32,206 nucleotides of DNA, taken from contig CANNRR010000024.1 of the NCBI GenBank assembly GCA_947508055.1, positions 1 through 32,206 of the forward strand. Reading direction: 5' to 3'. The position numbers and the translations under genes are program-made. A model generated the notes under the pieces. The model ran no database searches. It saw nothing but the letters and a program-made list of their open reading frames with translations, and was not told where the DNA came from. The stretch is from Burkholderiales bacterium (GTDB lineage: Bacteria > Pseudomonadota > Gammaproteobacteria > Burkholderiales > Burkholderiaceae_C). Shown piece after piece: positions 1 through 9,296 of this stretch (position 1 is the stretch's first letter; each line of letters opens with the position of its first letter).

Positions 1-36
1 AGATTCAAGTGTCCCCTTTCACGTTTAGGGGCGATC

Positions 37-165
37 ATGGTCGAGGTGGTGCAGATGAGTTTGAAAGAGGCAGACCGGTACGCATCCATTTGTCATGTGG
101 ACGCGAAAACGCGGGAATCGACAATGTGGAAACAAGGCGACGGACCGCAGTTGGTCGGCAGCTGA
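37..165 (+). pseudogene. Truncated N-terminus of an ISNCY-like transposase
   Basis: An ATG at 37 opens a 42-codon frame ending at a TGA at 163-165. It begins MVEVVQMSLKEADRY, which resembles the start of ISNCY/IS1202-group transposases (a VxMSLKEAxRYAVI-type opening before the first helix-turn-helix). After about 28 residues the resemblance stops, so only a stub of a protein that is normally several hundred residues long remains. The 36 bases before it, with a TGTCCCCTTTCACGTTTAGGGG-like stretch split by no obvious gene, could be the outer end of the insertion sequence. What is seen is a short frame with a family-like start; assignment to a particular IS is inference. Confidence 0.42.
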
Positions 166-768
166 ATTTCAAAAATCAGATCAATCTGCCGGAAACCGGG
201 CACTGGAATATCAAACAGGTTCAACATGCCAATGTCGGTTGTCGGGTAGGCAATTCACAAAAGCGTGGACCCGCATGCGACCAGTTGCGGGTGATCCCGG
301 AGGGCGGCTTAAGGGAGTCAGAAAAATCTGTGGGTCAAGTTCCAGATTGCCGACTTTGAACTGGCGGCGTCCAATCCACATTGCCAACTCAAGCTCCATA
401 CGCTTTCCGTATCGTGACCATTCAAACTTCGGAATTCTACGAGTCACAGTTACGAAGCAAAATGAGCGAATCTTATTGACGCACCTGCAACCTGTTGACC
501 TCCGAATGGCTCTATTCCATCCCCTCGGCGAACAAAAGCCTACTGATAGTTGCAGACACGCGGGTACTTCCCATCTTTTCAATCGCCTTCGCTGTAAGGA
601 CCAACCTACGTTCTTTTTGCCGCACAGGAGCTGTATCCGCATCACCTTAAGGGCGTCACAGGAACATCTTGGACCTGCAGCAGCGGCGATCTATAAAAAA
701 TATAGCTATCAGAAAACGTCAACGGGTTGTCAGCTCCCTCAAGCTTGTAGCAAACTGGAAAGACCGAA
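166..768. other. Degenerate non-coding stretch upstream of aminotransferase 1
   Basis: I see no gene here. Open frames exist on both strands, but none has a ribosome binding site, a recognisable domain or protein-like composition. The segment 362-384 is nearly the reverse complement of 18961-18983: 21 of 23 bases agree, with GCAATGTGGATTGG then GCCGCCA on the other strand. Another short string, TTGGTCGGCAGCT, occurs at 151-163 and again at 18985-18997. The two intergenic areas therefore share pieces of a decayed dispersed sequence. The last 100 bases should contain the promoter of the aminotransferase gene, but I cannot pick a convincing -35/-10 pair. Confidence 0.4.
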
Positions 769-1974
769 ATGTTGCAACGACTGAATCGGAACCTTGCAGC
801 AGCCAAACCTTCTGCAACATACAAGATGGCCGACAAAGCTGCCGAAATGCGATCGCTTGGAAGACAAGTGATCTCATTTGTAGCAGGTGAACCGGACTTC
901 GATACACCACCTCACGTAGTGGCAGCAGCGGCCGCTGCTATGGAAGCAGGGAAAACTCGGTACAGCCCAGTGTCTGGCATTAGAGAATTGCGGGAAGCTG
1001 TGGCCAATAAATTCCAGAGAGAAAATGGCCTTGACGTGACCTGGCCAGAAACAATTGTATGCAATGGTGGGAAGCAAGTTTTATATAACGCGCTAGCAGC
1101 AACATTAAATGCCGGTGATGAAGTCATCATTCCTGCCCCATATTGGGTAAGTTATCCGGAAATGGTTCAGCTTTGTGGTGCAAAGTCGGTAATAGTGCCC
1201 TGCACAATTGATACCAACTTTAAATTGACCCCAGATGCACTCATTGGAGCAATAACAAATCAAACTCGTTGGTTCATCCTTAATTCCCCGTCGAATCCAA
1301 CCGGCGCAGTGTATTCAAAAAGAGAATTACAAGAACTATCTGAAGTTCTCCTTGCACATCCGCAGATTCTTATATTGTCGGACGACATCTATGAGCACAT
1401 CACATTTGATGACTTACCCTTTCACACAATCGCGCAAGTAGAACCAAAATTGCGTGACCGAGTATTAACAGTCAATGGGGTATCTAAAGCATACGCAATG
1501 ACGGGCTGGCGAATTGGCTATGGAGTCGGCCCCCGTTGGCTATTGCAAGCCATGGAGACACTTCAAAGTCAGCAAACGTCCGGGGCGTCGACAATCTCAC
1601 AGTATGCCGCACTTGCCGCACTGAATGGAAAGCAAGATTTCGTCCAAAAATCTAAAGATGCCTTTCAGAGACGCCGTGACATAGTTGTTGAAAAGATAAA
1701 CAGGATCCCAGGGCTCAAATGCAATCTGCCAGACGGTGCATTCTATGTATTTATATGCTGCTCTGGCATCATAGATAAAAGTACAGTCAGCGGTCGGATA
1801 CTAAACAATGATGAAGACGTTGCGCTTGCATTACTTGAGGAGGAGGGAATTGCAACTGTTCACGGAGGAGCTTTTGGACTTAGTCCATACCTGCGACTTT
1901 CATACACAGCAGATGAAACTACATTAATAAAGGCGAGCGAGGCTATAGCATCCTTCTGCAGCAAGTTGGTCTGA
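769..1974 (+). CDS. Class I PLP-dependent aminotransferase (aspartate-aminotransferase-like), copy 1
   Basis: A 401-residue fold-type I aminotransferase of the aspartate aminotransferase subfamily I-gamma/beta type. It moves an amino group between an amino acid and a 2-oxo acid in the cytoplasm. Visible motifs are the N-terminal GEPDFDTP, the substrate-face motif PYWVSYPE, the NSPSNPTGA cofactor motif, SDDIYEH, and the PLP lysine in VSKAYAMTGWRIGYG (Lys240). The C-terminal arginine region is LSPYLRLSYT. Length is normal. The ATG at 769 has a weak purine-rich site (GGAAAG) upstream, and the N-terminus MLQRLNRNLAAAKPSATYKM aligns with family starts. It opens a cluster containing a glutamate-type ABC importer, so the substrate is probably a dicarboxylic or related amino acid, but this is inferred. 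It is the same length as the gene at 13026, with its PLP lysine at the same position. Confidence 0.93.
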   Translation: MLQRLNRNLAAAKPSATYKMADKAAEMRSLGRQVISFVAGEPDFDTPPHVVAAAAAAMEAGKTRYSPVSGIRELREAVANKFQRENGLDVTWPETIVCNGGKQVLYNALAATLNAGDEVIIPAPYWVSYPEMVQLCGAKSVIVPCTIDTNFKLTPDALIGAITNQTRWFILNSPSNPTGAVYSKRELQELSEVLLAHPQILILSDDIYEHITFDDLPFHTIAQVEPKLRDRVLTVNGVSKAYAMTGWRIGYGVGPRWLLQAMETLQSQQTSGASTISQYAALAALNGKQDFVQKSKDAFQRRRDIVVEKINRIPGLKCNLPDGAFYVFICCSGIIDKSTVSGRILNNDEDVALALLEEEGIATVHGGAFGLSPYLRLSYTADETTLIKASEAIASFCSKLV

Positions 1975-2154
1975 AAGAATATTGGATGCAGAAACATCAA
2001 TTTCCATTGGATTGGTTTCAAGCCAGGATCCTGTAATACACAGCTGAGCAGGAATAGGAAATACTGGTTGAGAAGTTAGTCGTGAATATCGAGTATCACC
2101 AGCAGAATGATTTCTAACTGCGGGTTAATCTAGGTCCTTTTGAGGAGACTTTTT

Positions 2155-2877
2155 ATGACAGATGATGAGCTAATTAGTGAATATAAGAAGCTAGATACTG
2201 CATCGATATCCGATGCATTGGATAAGCTGAGATTACCTGGCTCTGCAATTGGCATTGCACCACTATTTGACAAAGCAAGACTAGTCGGTCGGGCATTTAC
2301 CGTTAAGTTTATACCTAAGGGAGCAAGTAATCAAACCTCTGGGGATTATCTCGATGATGTACCACCAGGAAGTGTCATCGTCATCGATAACGATGATCGC
2401 GTTGACTGCACTGTGTGGGGCGACATTATGACTAAATTTTCGATCTCAAAGGGAATTGCTGGAACTGTGATCGCAGGAGTCTGCCGAGACACGGCATTAG
2501 CAATTGATTTACAGTACCCTATTTTTAGCTGCGGTAGATTTATGAGAACCGGAAAAGATCGTCTTGAACTCTACGCAGTGAATAAACCTGTCAACGTGGG
2601 CGGAGTACAGGTCAACCCTGGAGATCTGGTGATTGGCAATTCCGACGGCGTTGTCTTTGTCCCCCAAATGGCAGAACGTCAAGTATTGGAAGCTGCACAA
2701 ACAATTGAGAATACAGAACAACGTATTATTAAGGAGATTGAACTAGGGAAAGGATTAAAGGAGGCTCGCGAAGTTCACGGCTACCACCGACTTCAAACGC
2801 CAGAGGATCAGATCGCCAAGAGCCAACAACTATCGGATCAAGTAATTATGGCTTTCGGTGCAATTTCAACCCCTTAA
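2155..2877 (+). CDS. RraA/HMG-aldolase family protein (putative 2-oxo acid aldolase or decarboxylase), copy 1
   Basis: A 240-residue member of the RraA-like (DUF/PF03737) family, which includes 4-hydroxy-4-methyl-2-oxoglutarate aldolase and oxaloacetate decarboxylase activities as well as RNase E inhibitors. Seen are the family core DTASISDALD near the N-terminus, a PPGSVIVID strand, and GTVIAGVCRDTALA. The Arg-Asp pair of that last motif matches the metal/substrate-binding RD of aldolase-active members. The C-terminal region has VNPGDLVIGNSDGVVFVP. I choose ATG 2155 because GAGGAG lies a few bases upstream; an in-frame TTG at 2140 would place the Shine-Dalgarno inside the gene. It lies between an aminotransferase and a cupin, so I infer that it acts on the 2-oxo acid made by transamination. 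RNase E inhibition is less likely in this setting. Confidence 0.85.
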   Translation: MTDDELISEYKKLDTASISDALDKLRLPGSAIGIAPLFDKARLVGRAFTVKFIPKGASNQTSGDYLDDVPPGSVIVIDNDDRVDCTVWGDIMTKFSISKGIAGTVIAGVCRDTALAIDLQYPIFSCGRFMRTGKDRLELYAVNKPVNVGGVQVNPGDLVIGNSDGVVFVPQMAERQVLEAAQTIENTEQRIIKEIELGKGLKEAREVHGYHRLQTPEDQIAKSQQLSDQVIMAFGAISTP

Positions 2878-2908
2878 GGTTTATTAAACTAGCTCCACTG
2901 ATATTTAT

Positions 2909-3307
2909 ATGAAACATCCAGAGTATTTTCATAACCTTCACACCGGCGGCGTCCTTAGAGAGCTTTCGTCAATTGCGCATTCACGCATTTTTCCCGGTGA
3001 ACATGCCATGCTGAGCGTAGTAACCATCGACCCAAGTCTGAACCCTGCCCATGAAAAGGTCACGCCTGTTCACTCGCACCCGAACGAGCAATGGGGTGTG
3101 CTACTTGAAGGCGAGATGGTAAGAATACTGGATGGCGAAGAGTACTTCGTCAAAGAAGGTGATATCTGGCAGACCCCCCCAAATATGCCTCACGGGGTGC
3201 GTCTCTTGGACAAGAAGTGTGTGATTCTTGAGATTTTCTCGCCTCCACGCGATGAATACAGGGTCGCCGGAAGTGGTCTGGGAGACGTCCACTATCAATC
3301 GAAATAA
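2909..3307 (+). CDS. Single-domain cupin protein
   Basis: A 132-residue small beta-barrel protein of the cupin_2 type. The first cupin motif is visible as HSHPNEQWGVLLEGE (two histidines and a glutamate-like ligand set near residues 58-75). The second is PPNMPHGVRLL, supplying the other histidine. Proteins like this bind a metal and act as isomerases, dioxygenases or sugar/amino acid-binding enzymes, or simply accompany catabolic operons. The sequence does not tell which. It starts 31 bases after the aldolase-family gene and 77 bases before gltI on the same strand, so it is probably co-transcribed. No strong ribosome site is visible before ATG 2909. Confidence 0.8.
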   Translation: MKHPEYFHNLHTGGVLRELSSIAHSRIFPGEHAMLSVVTIDPSLNPAHEKVTPVHSHPNEQWGVLLEGEMVRILDGEEYFVKEGDIWQTPPNMPHGVRLLDKKCVILEIFSPPRDEYRVAGSGLGDVHYQSK

Positions 3308-3384
3308 GGAGGAGTTTACCGAGTCAACAGACCATCAAATAGTCTTGAATATTTTATTTCGCACCAAATCAGCTGGAGATAATC

Positions 3385-4284
3385 ATGAGTAGAGCCTTTA
3401 GGATAATTAATATATTTATTGTGAATTTGTTATTTGTAACTCATCTTGCATATGCGGATGAACCAAATGGAACTCTAAAAAAGATTAAGGATACCAATTC
3501 AATTACACTGGGTTATCGCGAAACCTCAGTGCCTCTATCCTATCTGGATGGCGAACAGCGACCAGTCGGATATTCAATGGATATTTGCATGGAAATTGTA
3601 AAGGAAGTGAAGTCAAGATTGAGCCTGCCAAACCTGCAGGTCAAACTTGTTCCAATTACTTCGCAGACGCGCATACCATTGATAACAAATGGAACTATTG
3701 ACGCGGACTGTGGCTCAACGACGAATACCGTAGAGCGGCAAAAACAAGCCGCTTTTCTTTATACACATTTTGTGACCGGAGTAAGAATCTTGTCCAAGAA
3801 AAAGGACAACATCAAATCATATCGCGACTTAAAGGCCAAGACAATTGTAACAGTCAATGGTTCCACAAGTGAGCGACTTTTCAGAGACTTGAATACCAAA
3901 GAGAATCTTGATCTAAATTTTCTTGGTTCCGGAGATATGGCAGAATCTTTCATGATGGTTGAAACTGGGCGTGCTGCAGCGTGGCCGATTGACGAATCGA
4001 TTCTATACCCGATGATCGCGACGTCCAAACGACCTTCTGATTTTGCGGTTGTCGGAGAGTTTCTGTCTTATGAACCGATTGCCATCATGATTCGAAGAGA
4101 CGATCCTCAATTCAAGGCTCTTGGTGACAGTGTACTGAAAAGCATGTTTCAGAGCGGCAAAATCATGGAAGTCTTTAATAAATGGTTTTCATCTCCGATA
4201 CCACCAAAGGGCGTAACGCTAAATTTTCCTTTAAGCGATGACATGAAGAAGCTGATTAGCAACCCCAATGACAAAGGGATCTAA
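3385..4284 (+). CDS. gltI: GltI-like glutamate/aspartate ABC transporter substrate-binding protein
   Basis: A 299-residue periplasmic solute-binding protein that captures an acidic amino acid and hands it to the GltJK permease. A hydrophobic signal segment (residues 5-24, ending near LAYADE) is followed by a mature start with TLKKIKDTNSITLGYRE. Several stretches closely parallel E. coli GltI: SVPLSYLDGEQ, VKLVPITSQTRIPL, DCGSTTNTVERQKQAAF, DDPQFKAL and SPIPPKGVTLNFPLSDDMK. The ERQ and TSQTR residues correspond to ligand-contacting parts of the family. GGAGAT sits just before ATG 3385. The protein is full length and starts a gltIJKL set with a 168-base gap before gltJ, where separate control is possible. 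Confidence 0.93.
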   Translation: MSRAFRIINIFIVNLLFVTHLAYADEPNGTLKKIKDTNSITLGYRETSVPLSYLDGEQRPVGYSMDICMEIVKEVKSRLSLPNLQVKLVPITSQTRIPLITNGTIDADCGSTTNTVERQKQAAFLYTHFVTGVRILSKKKDNIKSYRDLKAKTIVTVNGSTSERLFRDLNTKENLDLNFLGSGDMAESFMMVETGRAAAWPIDESILYPMIATSKRPSDFAVVGEFLSYEPIAIMIRRDDPQFKALGDSVLKSMFQSGKIMEVFNKWFSSPIPPKGVTLNFPLSDDMKKLISNPNDKGI

Positions 4285-4452
4285 TCTAGAGACAAGAATG
4301 GTGAATTCATGTGTACCAAAAACCCAGTGAGTTACTGTGAATCTTGCGGTAGATTCGTAATTTGATGCCAAAATGGGTGAGCACGGTTGAGTTCGACGAG
4401 TTCACTTCCGTGTTTACACAGACGTCTGTTTCATTCATTTGAGGCGTAAAAA

Positions 4453-5196
4453 ATGGATTATGTTTGGAATTGGCGAATTTTCCTTCAAAGCACAGCAGCC
4501 GGAGCAGGAAAGTACTGGGAGTGGTACCTCTCAGGGCTTGGCTGGACACTGGCGGTGGCGCTCCTGGCGTGGGCCATCGCGTTTGCTGTTGGATCGATAG
4601 TGGGGGTTATTCGCACCATGCCTTACAGATGGCTCAGTTTCCTTGGTGACGCCTACGTGCAGGTTTTTCGCAATATACCTATCATCGTTCAGATGTTCTT
4701 ATGGTACTTTGTAATGCCGGAGTTAGTGCCTGAATCCATTGGTACCTGGATCAAGACAGAGTTGCCGTTGCCATCCTTTACCACAGCAGTAGTAGCGCTT
4801 GGCATCTACACGTCGGCTCGAGTAGCTGAACAGGTTAAGGCGGGGATTAATTCTCTGCCGCCGGATCAGAAGCATGCAGGTCTGGCACTTGGACTGACTC
4901 TTCCCAGCACCTACTTGCACGTAATATTGCCGATGGCATACCGTGTGATTATCCCTCCGTTGACGTCTGAGTTTATGAGCGTTTTCAAGAACTCGGCAGT
5001 AGCGCTCACCATCGGACTCGTCGAACTGACAGCCGTTGCACGAAAAATGAACGAATACACATTTCAGGGGTTCGAGGCATTCTTGGTAGCCACGGCTATT
5101 TATATGGGAATAGCATTCATTGTAAACAGGACAATGGCACTGGTTGAGAAAAAGCTTAGCTTACCCGGCTACATCGGTACCAGCAACAGCCGCTGA
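4453..5196 (+). CDS. gltJ: Glutamate/aspartate ABC transporter permease GltJ-like
   Basis: A 247-residue inner-membrane permease of the HisM/GltJ type. It has several hydrophobic helices and starts MDYVWNWRIFLQ, the typical opening of GltJ. The EAA cytoplasmic loop that docks on the ATPase is visible as [26 protein letters not shown]. The motif VFRNIPIIVQMFLWYF and the C-terminal tail LVEKKLSLPG also match GltJ. AGGCG before ATG 4453 gives a plausible ribosome site. It is followed 13 bases later by gltK. In the 168-base gap after gltI I see no terminator. It should form a heterodimer with the next gene. Confidence 0.93.
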   Translation: MDYVWNWRIFLQSTAAGAGKYWEWYLSGLGWTLAVALLAWAIAFAVGSIVGVIRTMPYRWLSFLGDAYVQVFRNIPIIVQMFLWYFVMPELVPESIGTWIKTELPLPSFTTAVVALGIYTSARVAEQVKAGINSLPPDQKHAGLALGLTLPSTYLHVILPMAYRVIIPPLTSEFMSVFKNSAVALTIGLVELTAVARKMNEYTFQGFEAFLVATAIYMGIAFIVNRTMALVEKKLSLPGYIGTSNSR

Positions 5197-5209
5197 AGGT
5201 CAGCTTAAA

Positions 5210-5893
5210 ATGTTCGATCAATTCGATTTCAGCGTTATTATTATTTCACTGCCTTACCTCATGAGTGGTATGGTATACACCATTAAGCTCTCAGCAATCG
5301 CTATTACGGGTGGAATTCTTCTAGGCACTTTGCTGGCACTGGCAAGGCTGTCCAGAATTCGGGCTGTATCAATGGCAGCGTCTGTCTACGTGAATGTCCT
5401 CCGAACAATACCTCTAATTCTTGTAATATTCTGGATCTACTTTCTGGCACCTCTGATTGTCAAGTGGATCACGAATGCACCATACATTGTCCCGATCGGG
5501 GCGGACTTATCTGCATACATCACGTTCACGCTCTTTACGGCCGCATACTACTGCGAAATCATTAGAGCGGGAATTCAAAGCATGCCAGCGGGGCAGATTT
5601 CTGCTGGTCTGGCATTGGGTCTCACGCATTGGCAAACCATGCGGACGATCGTCCTACCGCGCGCCTTCAGAAATATGACTCCGATTCTTTTGACTCAATC
5701 AATCATATTGTTCCAAGACACTTCGCTCGTCTATGTTCTCGGTGTAACGGATTTTCTTGGCGCTGCGTCCAAAGTGGGGCAGCGTGATGGCCGTTTGCTG
5801 GAGATGTATCTTTTCGTTGCATTTGTGTACTTCATAACCTGCTCACTAATGGCGTACGGCGTATCGAAGCTACAGAGGAGATCTGGTAAATGA
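5210..5893 (+). CDS. gltK: Glutamate/aspartate ABC transporter permease GltK-like
   Basis: The second inner-membrane permease, 227 residues from ATG 5210. I prefer this start to the longer frame from 5144 because [17 protein letters not shown] matches the usual GltK opening and AAGGT lies upstream. A start at 5144 would run well into gltJ. The EAA loop is visible at [26 protein letters not shown], and [20 protein letters not shown] is the characteristic GltK C-terminal half. The stop overlaps the start of gltL by four bases (ATGA), which indicates translational coupling. Confidence 0.92.
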   Translation: MFDQFDFSVIIISLPYLMSGMVYTIKLSAIAITGGILLGTLLALARLSRIRAVSMAASVYVNVLRTIPLILVIFWIYFLAPLIVKWITNAPYIVPIGADLSAYITFTLFTAAYYCEIIRAGIQSMPAGQISAGLALGLTHWQTMRTIVLPRAFRNMTPILLTQSIILFQDTSLVYVLGVTDFLGAASKVGQRDGRLLEMYLFVAFVYFITCSLMAYGVSKLQRRSGK

Positions 5894-6612
5894 TTGAAAT
5901 CAAACACATCAACAAGCACTACGGTGATTTTCATGTCCTTAAGGATTGCTCAGCACAGATAAATAAGGGCGAAGTTGTCGTGGTATGTGGACCATCAGGT
6001 TCAGGCAAGAGCACACTAATTAAGTGCGTGAACGGGCTCGAGCGCATTCAATCAGGAGATATTGTGGTCCATGGGGCTTCACTGGCTGACCCAACCATCG
6101 ATCTCCCGAAACTTAGGTCCAAGGTTGGAATGGTGTTCCAGCATTTCGAACTGTTTCCAAACATGACAGCCCTGCAGAATCTATTGCTTGCGCAGCGAAT
6201 TGTATTGAAGCGTAGCGTAGATGAAGCCACGCAGAAAGGGTTGGCCCTGCTTGATCGTGTCGGACTGAAGAAACACCAGAATAAATATCCAGGTCAACTG
6301 TCTGGCGGCGAGCAACAGCGTGTTGCTATTGCTCGCGCACTTGCCATGGATCCTATTTGTATGCTGTTCGATGAACCTACCTCAGCCCTAGACCCGGAAA
6401 TGGTGAACGAGGTACTTAGTGTAATGACATCTCTTGCCGAGGAAGGAATGACCATGATGTGTGTGACCCATGAAATGGGCTTCGCTAATAAGGTTGCTCA
6501 CCGGGTTATCTTCATGGACCATGGGGAAATTGTTGAAGACGACACCAAAGATCAGTTTTTCCGGTCACCGAAGTCAGAACGGGCTAGGCAGTTTTTGACC
6601 AATATTACCTAG
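5890..6612 (+). CDS. gltL: Polar amino acid ABC transporter ATPase GltL-like
   Basis: A 240-residue cytoplasmic ATPase that powers the GltJK permease. Walker A is GPSGSGKST (residues 34-42), the Q-loop is [10 protein letters not shown], the ABC signature is LSGGEQQR (137-144), Walker B with the catalytic glutamate is MLFDEPT (158-164), and the switch histidine lies in CVTHEMG. All residues needed for activity are present. Its start overlaps gltK by four bases. The equivalent gene at 16605 has the same architecture. Confidence 0.95.
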   Translation: MIEIKHINKHYGDFHVLKDCSAQINKGEVVVVCGPSGSGKSTLIKCVNGLERIQSGDIVVHGASLADPTIDLPKLRSKVGMVFQHFELFPNMTALQNLLLAQRIVLKRSVDEATQKGLALLDRVGLKKHQNKYPGQLSGGEQQRVAIARALAMDPICMLFDEPTSALDPEMVNEVLSVMTSLAEEGMTMMCVTHEMGFANKVAHRVIFMDHGEIVEDDTKDQFFRSPKSERARQFLTNIT

Positions 6613-6719
6613 CAACTAGCTGTTGGCAGTACTTAGGTTTTATAGCTTCATATTAACCATGTGGTGCGGGCATAGTTGTGTTCGCCCATTGCTGTGCAGT
6701 TGTTTGCGAAAGTAATGTA

Positions 6720-7889
6720 ATGAAATCAATCAAGATATCTAATAGCGTTGAAAGTTTGAGGTACAGTGTCATCCGTGAGATGGGGCAGTTGGCTCAAGGC
6801 ATGAATGACGCAATCATGCTGACCATTGGTGAGCCAGACTTAGACACACCGCCCTCCGTTGTCGCGCGTGCCTTCAGCGACGCTTTGAATGGCAGTACGC
6901 ATTACACACCCAACCAGGGTGATCCTGATTTAATTGCCGCTTTGGCGCAATTCATGACCCATGAGTTGGGGGTCGACATCCTACCAACGTCAGTGTTGAT
7001 TACTACCGGTGCGATGGGGGCGTTGTTGGCTGCATTCAGGACACTACTGGATCCGGACGATGAGGTAATTGTCATCGAACCCTATTATCCAGATTATGTT
7101 GGACATATAACTCTTGCCAGAGGAATCATTAAGCCTGTCAAGTCAACTCTGGAAAATGATTTCATCCCTTCACCAGAAGATATTGAAGCGGCAATAGGAA
7201 GCAAGACTAAAATAATTTTGCTCAACTCTCCAAACAATCCAACGGGGGCAATTATTCCTAAAAATGTATTGTCTGCGATTGCTGAAATTGCTATCAAACA
7301 TGATCTGCTAGTGATATCTGATGAGGTTTACGATCACATTACATATCGCGAAAAACCTTCCTCAATCTACGCAATTGCAGGCATGGCGGAACGGACTGTT
7401 GTAATCAATTCCTTTTCGAAAGCGTATGCCATGACCGGTTGGAGAGTGGGATTTGCGGTTGGTCCGGAATCAATTATCAGACAGATGGTAAAGGTAGTGA
7501 CCTACTCTACTGCATGTGCTTCGAGTGTAGGCCAGCGCGCGGCGCTTGCAGCTCTTCAGCTTGACAGCAAGTGGTTTGATCAACTGACAGGCATATTTCG
7601 AGAGAGAGTCGAGCTGGTATGCAATCGTCTTGACCAAATTCCCGGTATTCGATTTGTCCGTCCCGGAGGGGGATTCTATGTCTTCTTCGAAATCGATTTG
7701 AAGGGAAGAAGTTCCCGCGATTTTGCCATTGACCTTTTGAAGAGCAAGGCATTGGCGGTCGTGCCTGGGTATGCGTTCGGTCTTAGTTGTGATAGGTTCA
7801 TGCGTATTGCATGTACTGTGCCAATTGAGCGGCTGTCTCAGGCCATGGATCGGCTTGAATCCTACATGACTTCGCGTGCCTCTGGCTGA
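6720..7889 (+). CDS. Class I PLP-dependent aminotransferase, copy 2
   Basis: A fold-type I aminotransferase of 389 residues from ATG 6720. A GTG at 6678 in the same frame would add 14 cysteine-rich residues unlike the family, so I reject it. Seen are GEPDLDTPP, EPYYPDYVGH, NSPNNPTGA, SDEVYDH, the PLP lysine in FSKAYAMTGWRVGF (Lys234) and the C-terminal FMRIACT arginine region. The sequence is clearly more distant from the other two aminotransferases here (for example PYYPDY in place of PYWVSY), so its substrate may differ. It follows gltL by 107 bases on the same strand and probably ends the first transport/catabolism block. The exact amino donor is not visible from the sequence. Confidence 0.92.
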   Translation: MKSIKISNSVESLRYSVIREMGQLAQGMNDAIMLTIGEPDLDTPPSVVARAFSDALNGSTHYTPNQGDPDLIAALAQFMTHELGVDILPTSVLITTGAMGALLAAFRTLLDPDDEVIVIEPYYPDYVGHITLARGIIKPVKSTLENDFIPSPEDIEAAIGSKTKIILLNSPNNPTGAIIPKNVLSAIAEIAIKHDLLVISDEVYDHITYREKPSSIYAIAGMAERTVVINSFSKAYAMTGWRVGFAVGPESIIRQMVKVVTYSTACASSVGQRAALAALQLDSKWFDQLTGIFRERVELVCNRLDQIPGIRFVRPGGGFYVFFEIDLKGRSSRDFAIDLLKSKALAVVPGYAFGLSCDRFMRIACTVPIERLSQAMDRLESYMTSRASG

Positions 7890-8124
7890 CCTGCAATGCA
7901 TATTTTCAGCAGGCTGAAGCATATGTTCGCAAGGGAGATTCAATTCGATTCATATGGGTGTACTCATCATCCGGATGAGTTTGCACGGCAGTTGAGTATT
8001 TCAGACAACGGATTGCGACTCGAACCCAATACGCCGACTGACGAAAGGCATCAATCAGTCTTGGTTCCTGGGAGCCATTAGAGATATTCACATTTCATTT
8101 GGTATTGCCATCAAAAAAACAAAC

Positions 8125-9165
8125 ATGAAAACCTTTTTCAACCATATCCATGCAAAGCATCAAGGCAAGTTCGAGATGTACCGTGGCTCTTTCGTTCCCT
8201 GTTTTGAAGTAGTTGCCCGGGCAGATAGCGTGCTATCCGAATTGCAAGCACGACCTGTGGGGCAGGTGCTTGAACCACAACGTTGGGATGACTCAGCGAT
8301 GACGACAGTCCACTCAGAGCGCTACCTCCGATTCCTACAGACAGCTTGGTCACAGTGGATTACATTGGATCCAAAAAACGTCGAGAGGGACATCTTGCCC
8401 GCCGTATGGCCCACCCGCACTTTTCGCAGCGACCTTGAACCTGCCAACTTTTCCGGAAAACTGGGACTCTACTCGTTCGATGCGGGTACTCCGATAACAG
8501 CTGGCACTTGGGAGGTTGCCCATGAGGGGGCGAGATGTGCAATTAGTGCCGCCGAGGCAGTGTTGCAAGGGGACCGTGCTGCGTTCGCGTTAAGTCGGCC
8601 ACCTGGGCATCACGCCGGAATCGACTTCTTTGGTGGTTACTGCTTTCTGAATAATGCTGCATTGGCTGCGCAGCACCTCCGTCTCAACGGCTGCGGGCGA
8701 ATTGCCGTGCTGGATATCGATTACCACCACGGAAACGGCACACAATCAATTTTCTATGATCGGCCAGATGTATTTTTCGCCAGCATCCATGGTGATCCGC
8801 GAACTGAGTACCCGTACTATCTTGGGCATCCCGACGAGGCCGGCGCCGGTGCTGGAGTTGGCGCCAACTTGAACCTTCCCCTGCCAAGAGGAACTGACTA
8901 CGCCCGCTGGAGCAGTGCTCTTAAGTTTGCATTGGGTGCGATTGCAAGATTTCATGCTGATGCGGTGGTCGTATCACTGGGATTGGACACGTTCGAGAGT
9001 GATCCGATTTCTGGATTCAAGCTAGCCAAGGATGACTACTTTCGCATTGGAGAGATTTTGGCGAAGACCGGCCTTCCAACTGTTTTTGTCCTCGAGGGTG
9101 GCTACGCTGTGGATGAAATTGGGGTTGTCACTGTCAACGTTTTGCAAGGTTTCGTTTCCTGTTGA
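8125..9165 (+). CDS. Acetylpolyamine amidohydrolase / histone-deacetylase-family enzyme
   Basis: A 346-residue zinc amidohydrolase of the arginase/HDAC fold. It removes acetyl (or other acyl) groups from amines such as acetylpolyamines. The whole catalytic set is visible: RPPGHHAG with His162-His163, DIDYHHGNGTQ supplying zinc ligands Asp199 and His201, GLDTFESDP with Asp288, and EGGY with Tyr327. The opening MKTFFNHIHAKHQGKFEMYRG is typical of bacterial acetylpolyamine amidohydrolases rather than acetoin-utilisation AcuC. No clear ribosome site precedes ATG 8125. The gene stands alone between the first transport block and the convergent RraA/cyclodeaminase pair. A role in releasing a free diamine or diamino acid for the neighbouring enzymes is inferred, not shown. 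Confidence 0.9.
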   Translation: MKTFFNHIHAKHQGKFEMYRGSFVPCFEVVARADSVLSELQARPVGQVLEPQRWDDSAMTTVHSERYLRFLQTAWSQWITLDPKNVERDILPAVWPTRTFRSDLEPANFSGKLGLYSFDAGTPITAGTWEVAHEGARCAISAAEAVLQGDRAAFALSRPPGHHAGIDFFGGYCFLNNAALAAQHLRLNGCGRIAVLDIDYHHGNGTQSIFYDRPDVFFASIHGDPRTEYPYYLGHPDEAGAGAGVGANLNLPLPRGTDYARWSSALKFALGAIARFHADAVVVSLGLDTFESDPISGFKLAKDDYFRIGEILAKTGLPTVFVLEGGYAVDEIGVVTVNVLQGFVSC

Positions 9166-9296
9166 CGCTCCAGTGACCATTTCATTCGGCCCCACAGTGG
9201 CTCGTTGGAGGGAGGCGAGACGGGGTTGTGGCACACCCGCGTATTAACAGGCTGACCGTCTTAGCCGAGCCTTTCCATGCGTGGGCTTAAGGTACT

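Noticed and set aside
211..645. Minus-strand frame of 144 codons
   Set aside because: No recognisable domain or start signal; its sequence includes the dispersed string shared with the 18.96-kb region, so it is probably chance.
95..784. Long open frame (229 codons) at the left end
   Set aside because: No ribosome site, no protein-like composition, and it runs through the transposase stub in another frame and into the aminotransferase start.
7896..8081. 61-codon frame between aminotransferase 2 and the deacylase
   Set aside because: No ribosome site and no conserved features; an equally long frame exists on the other strand.
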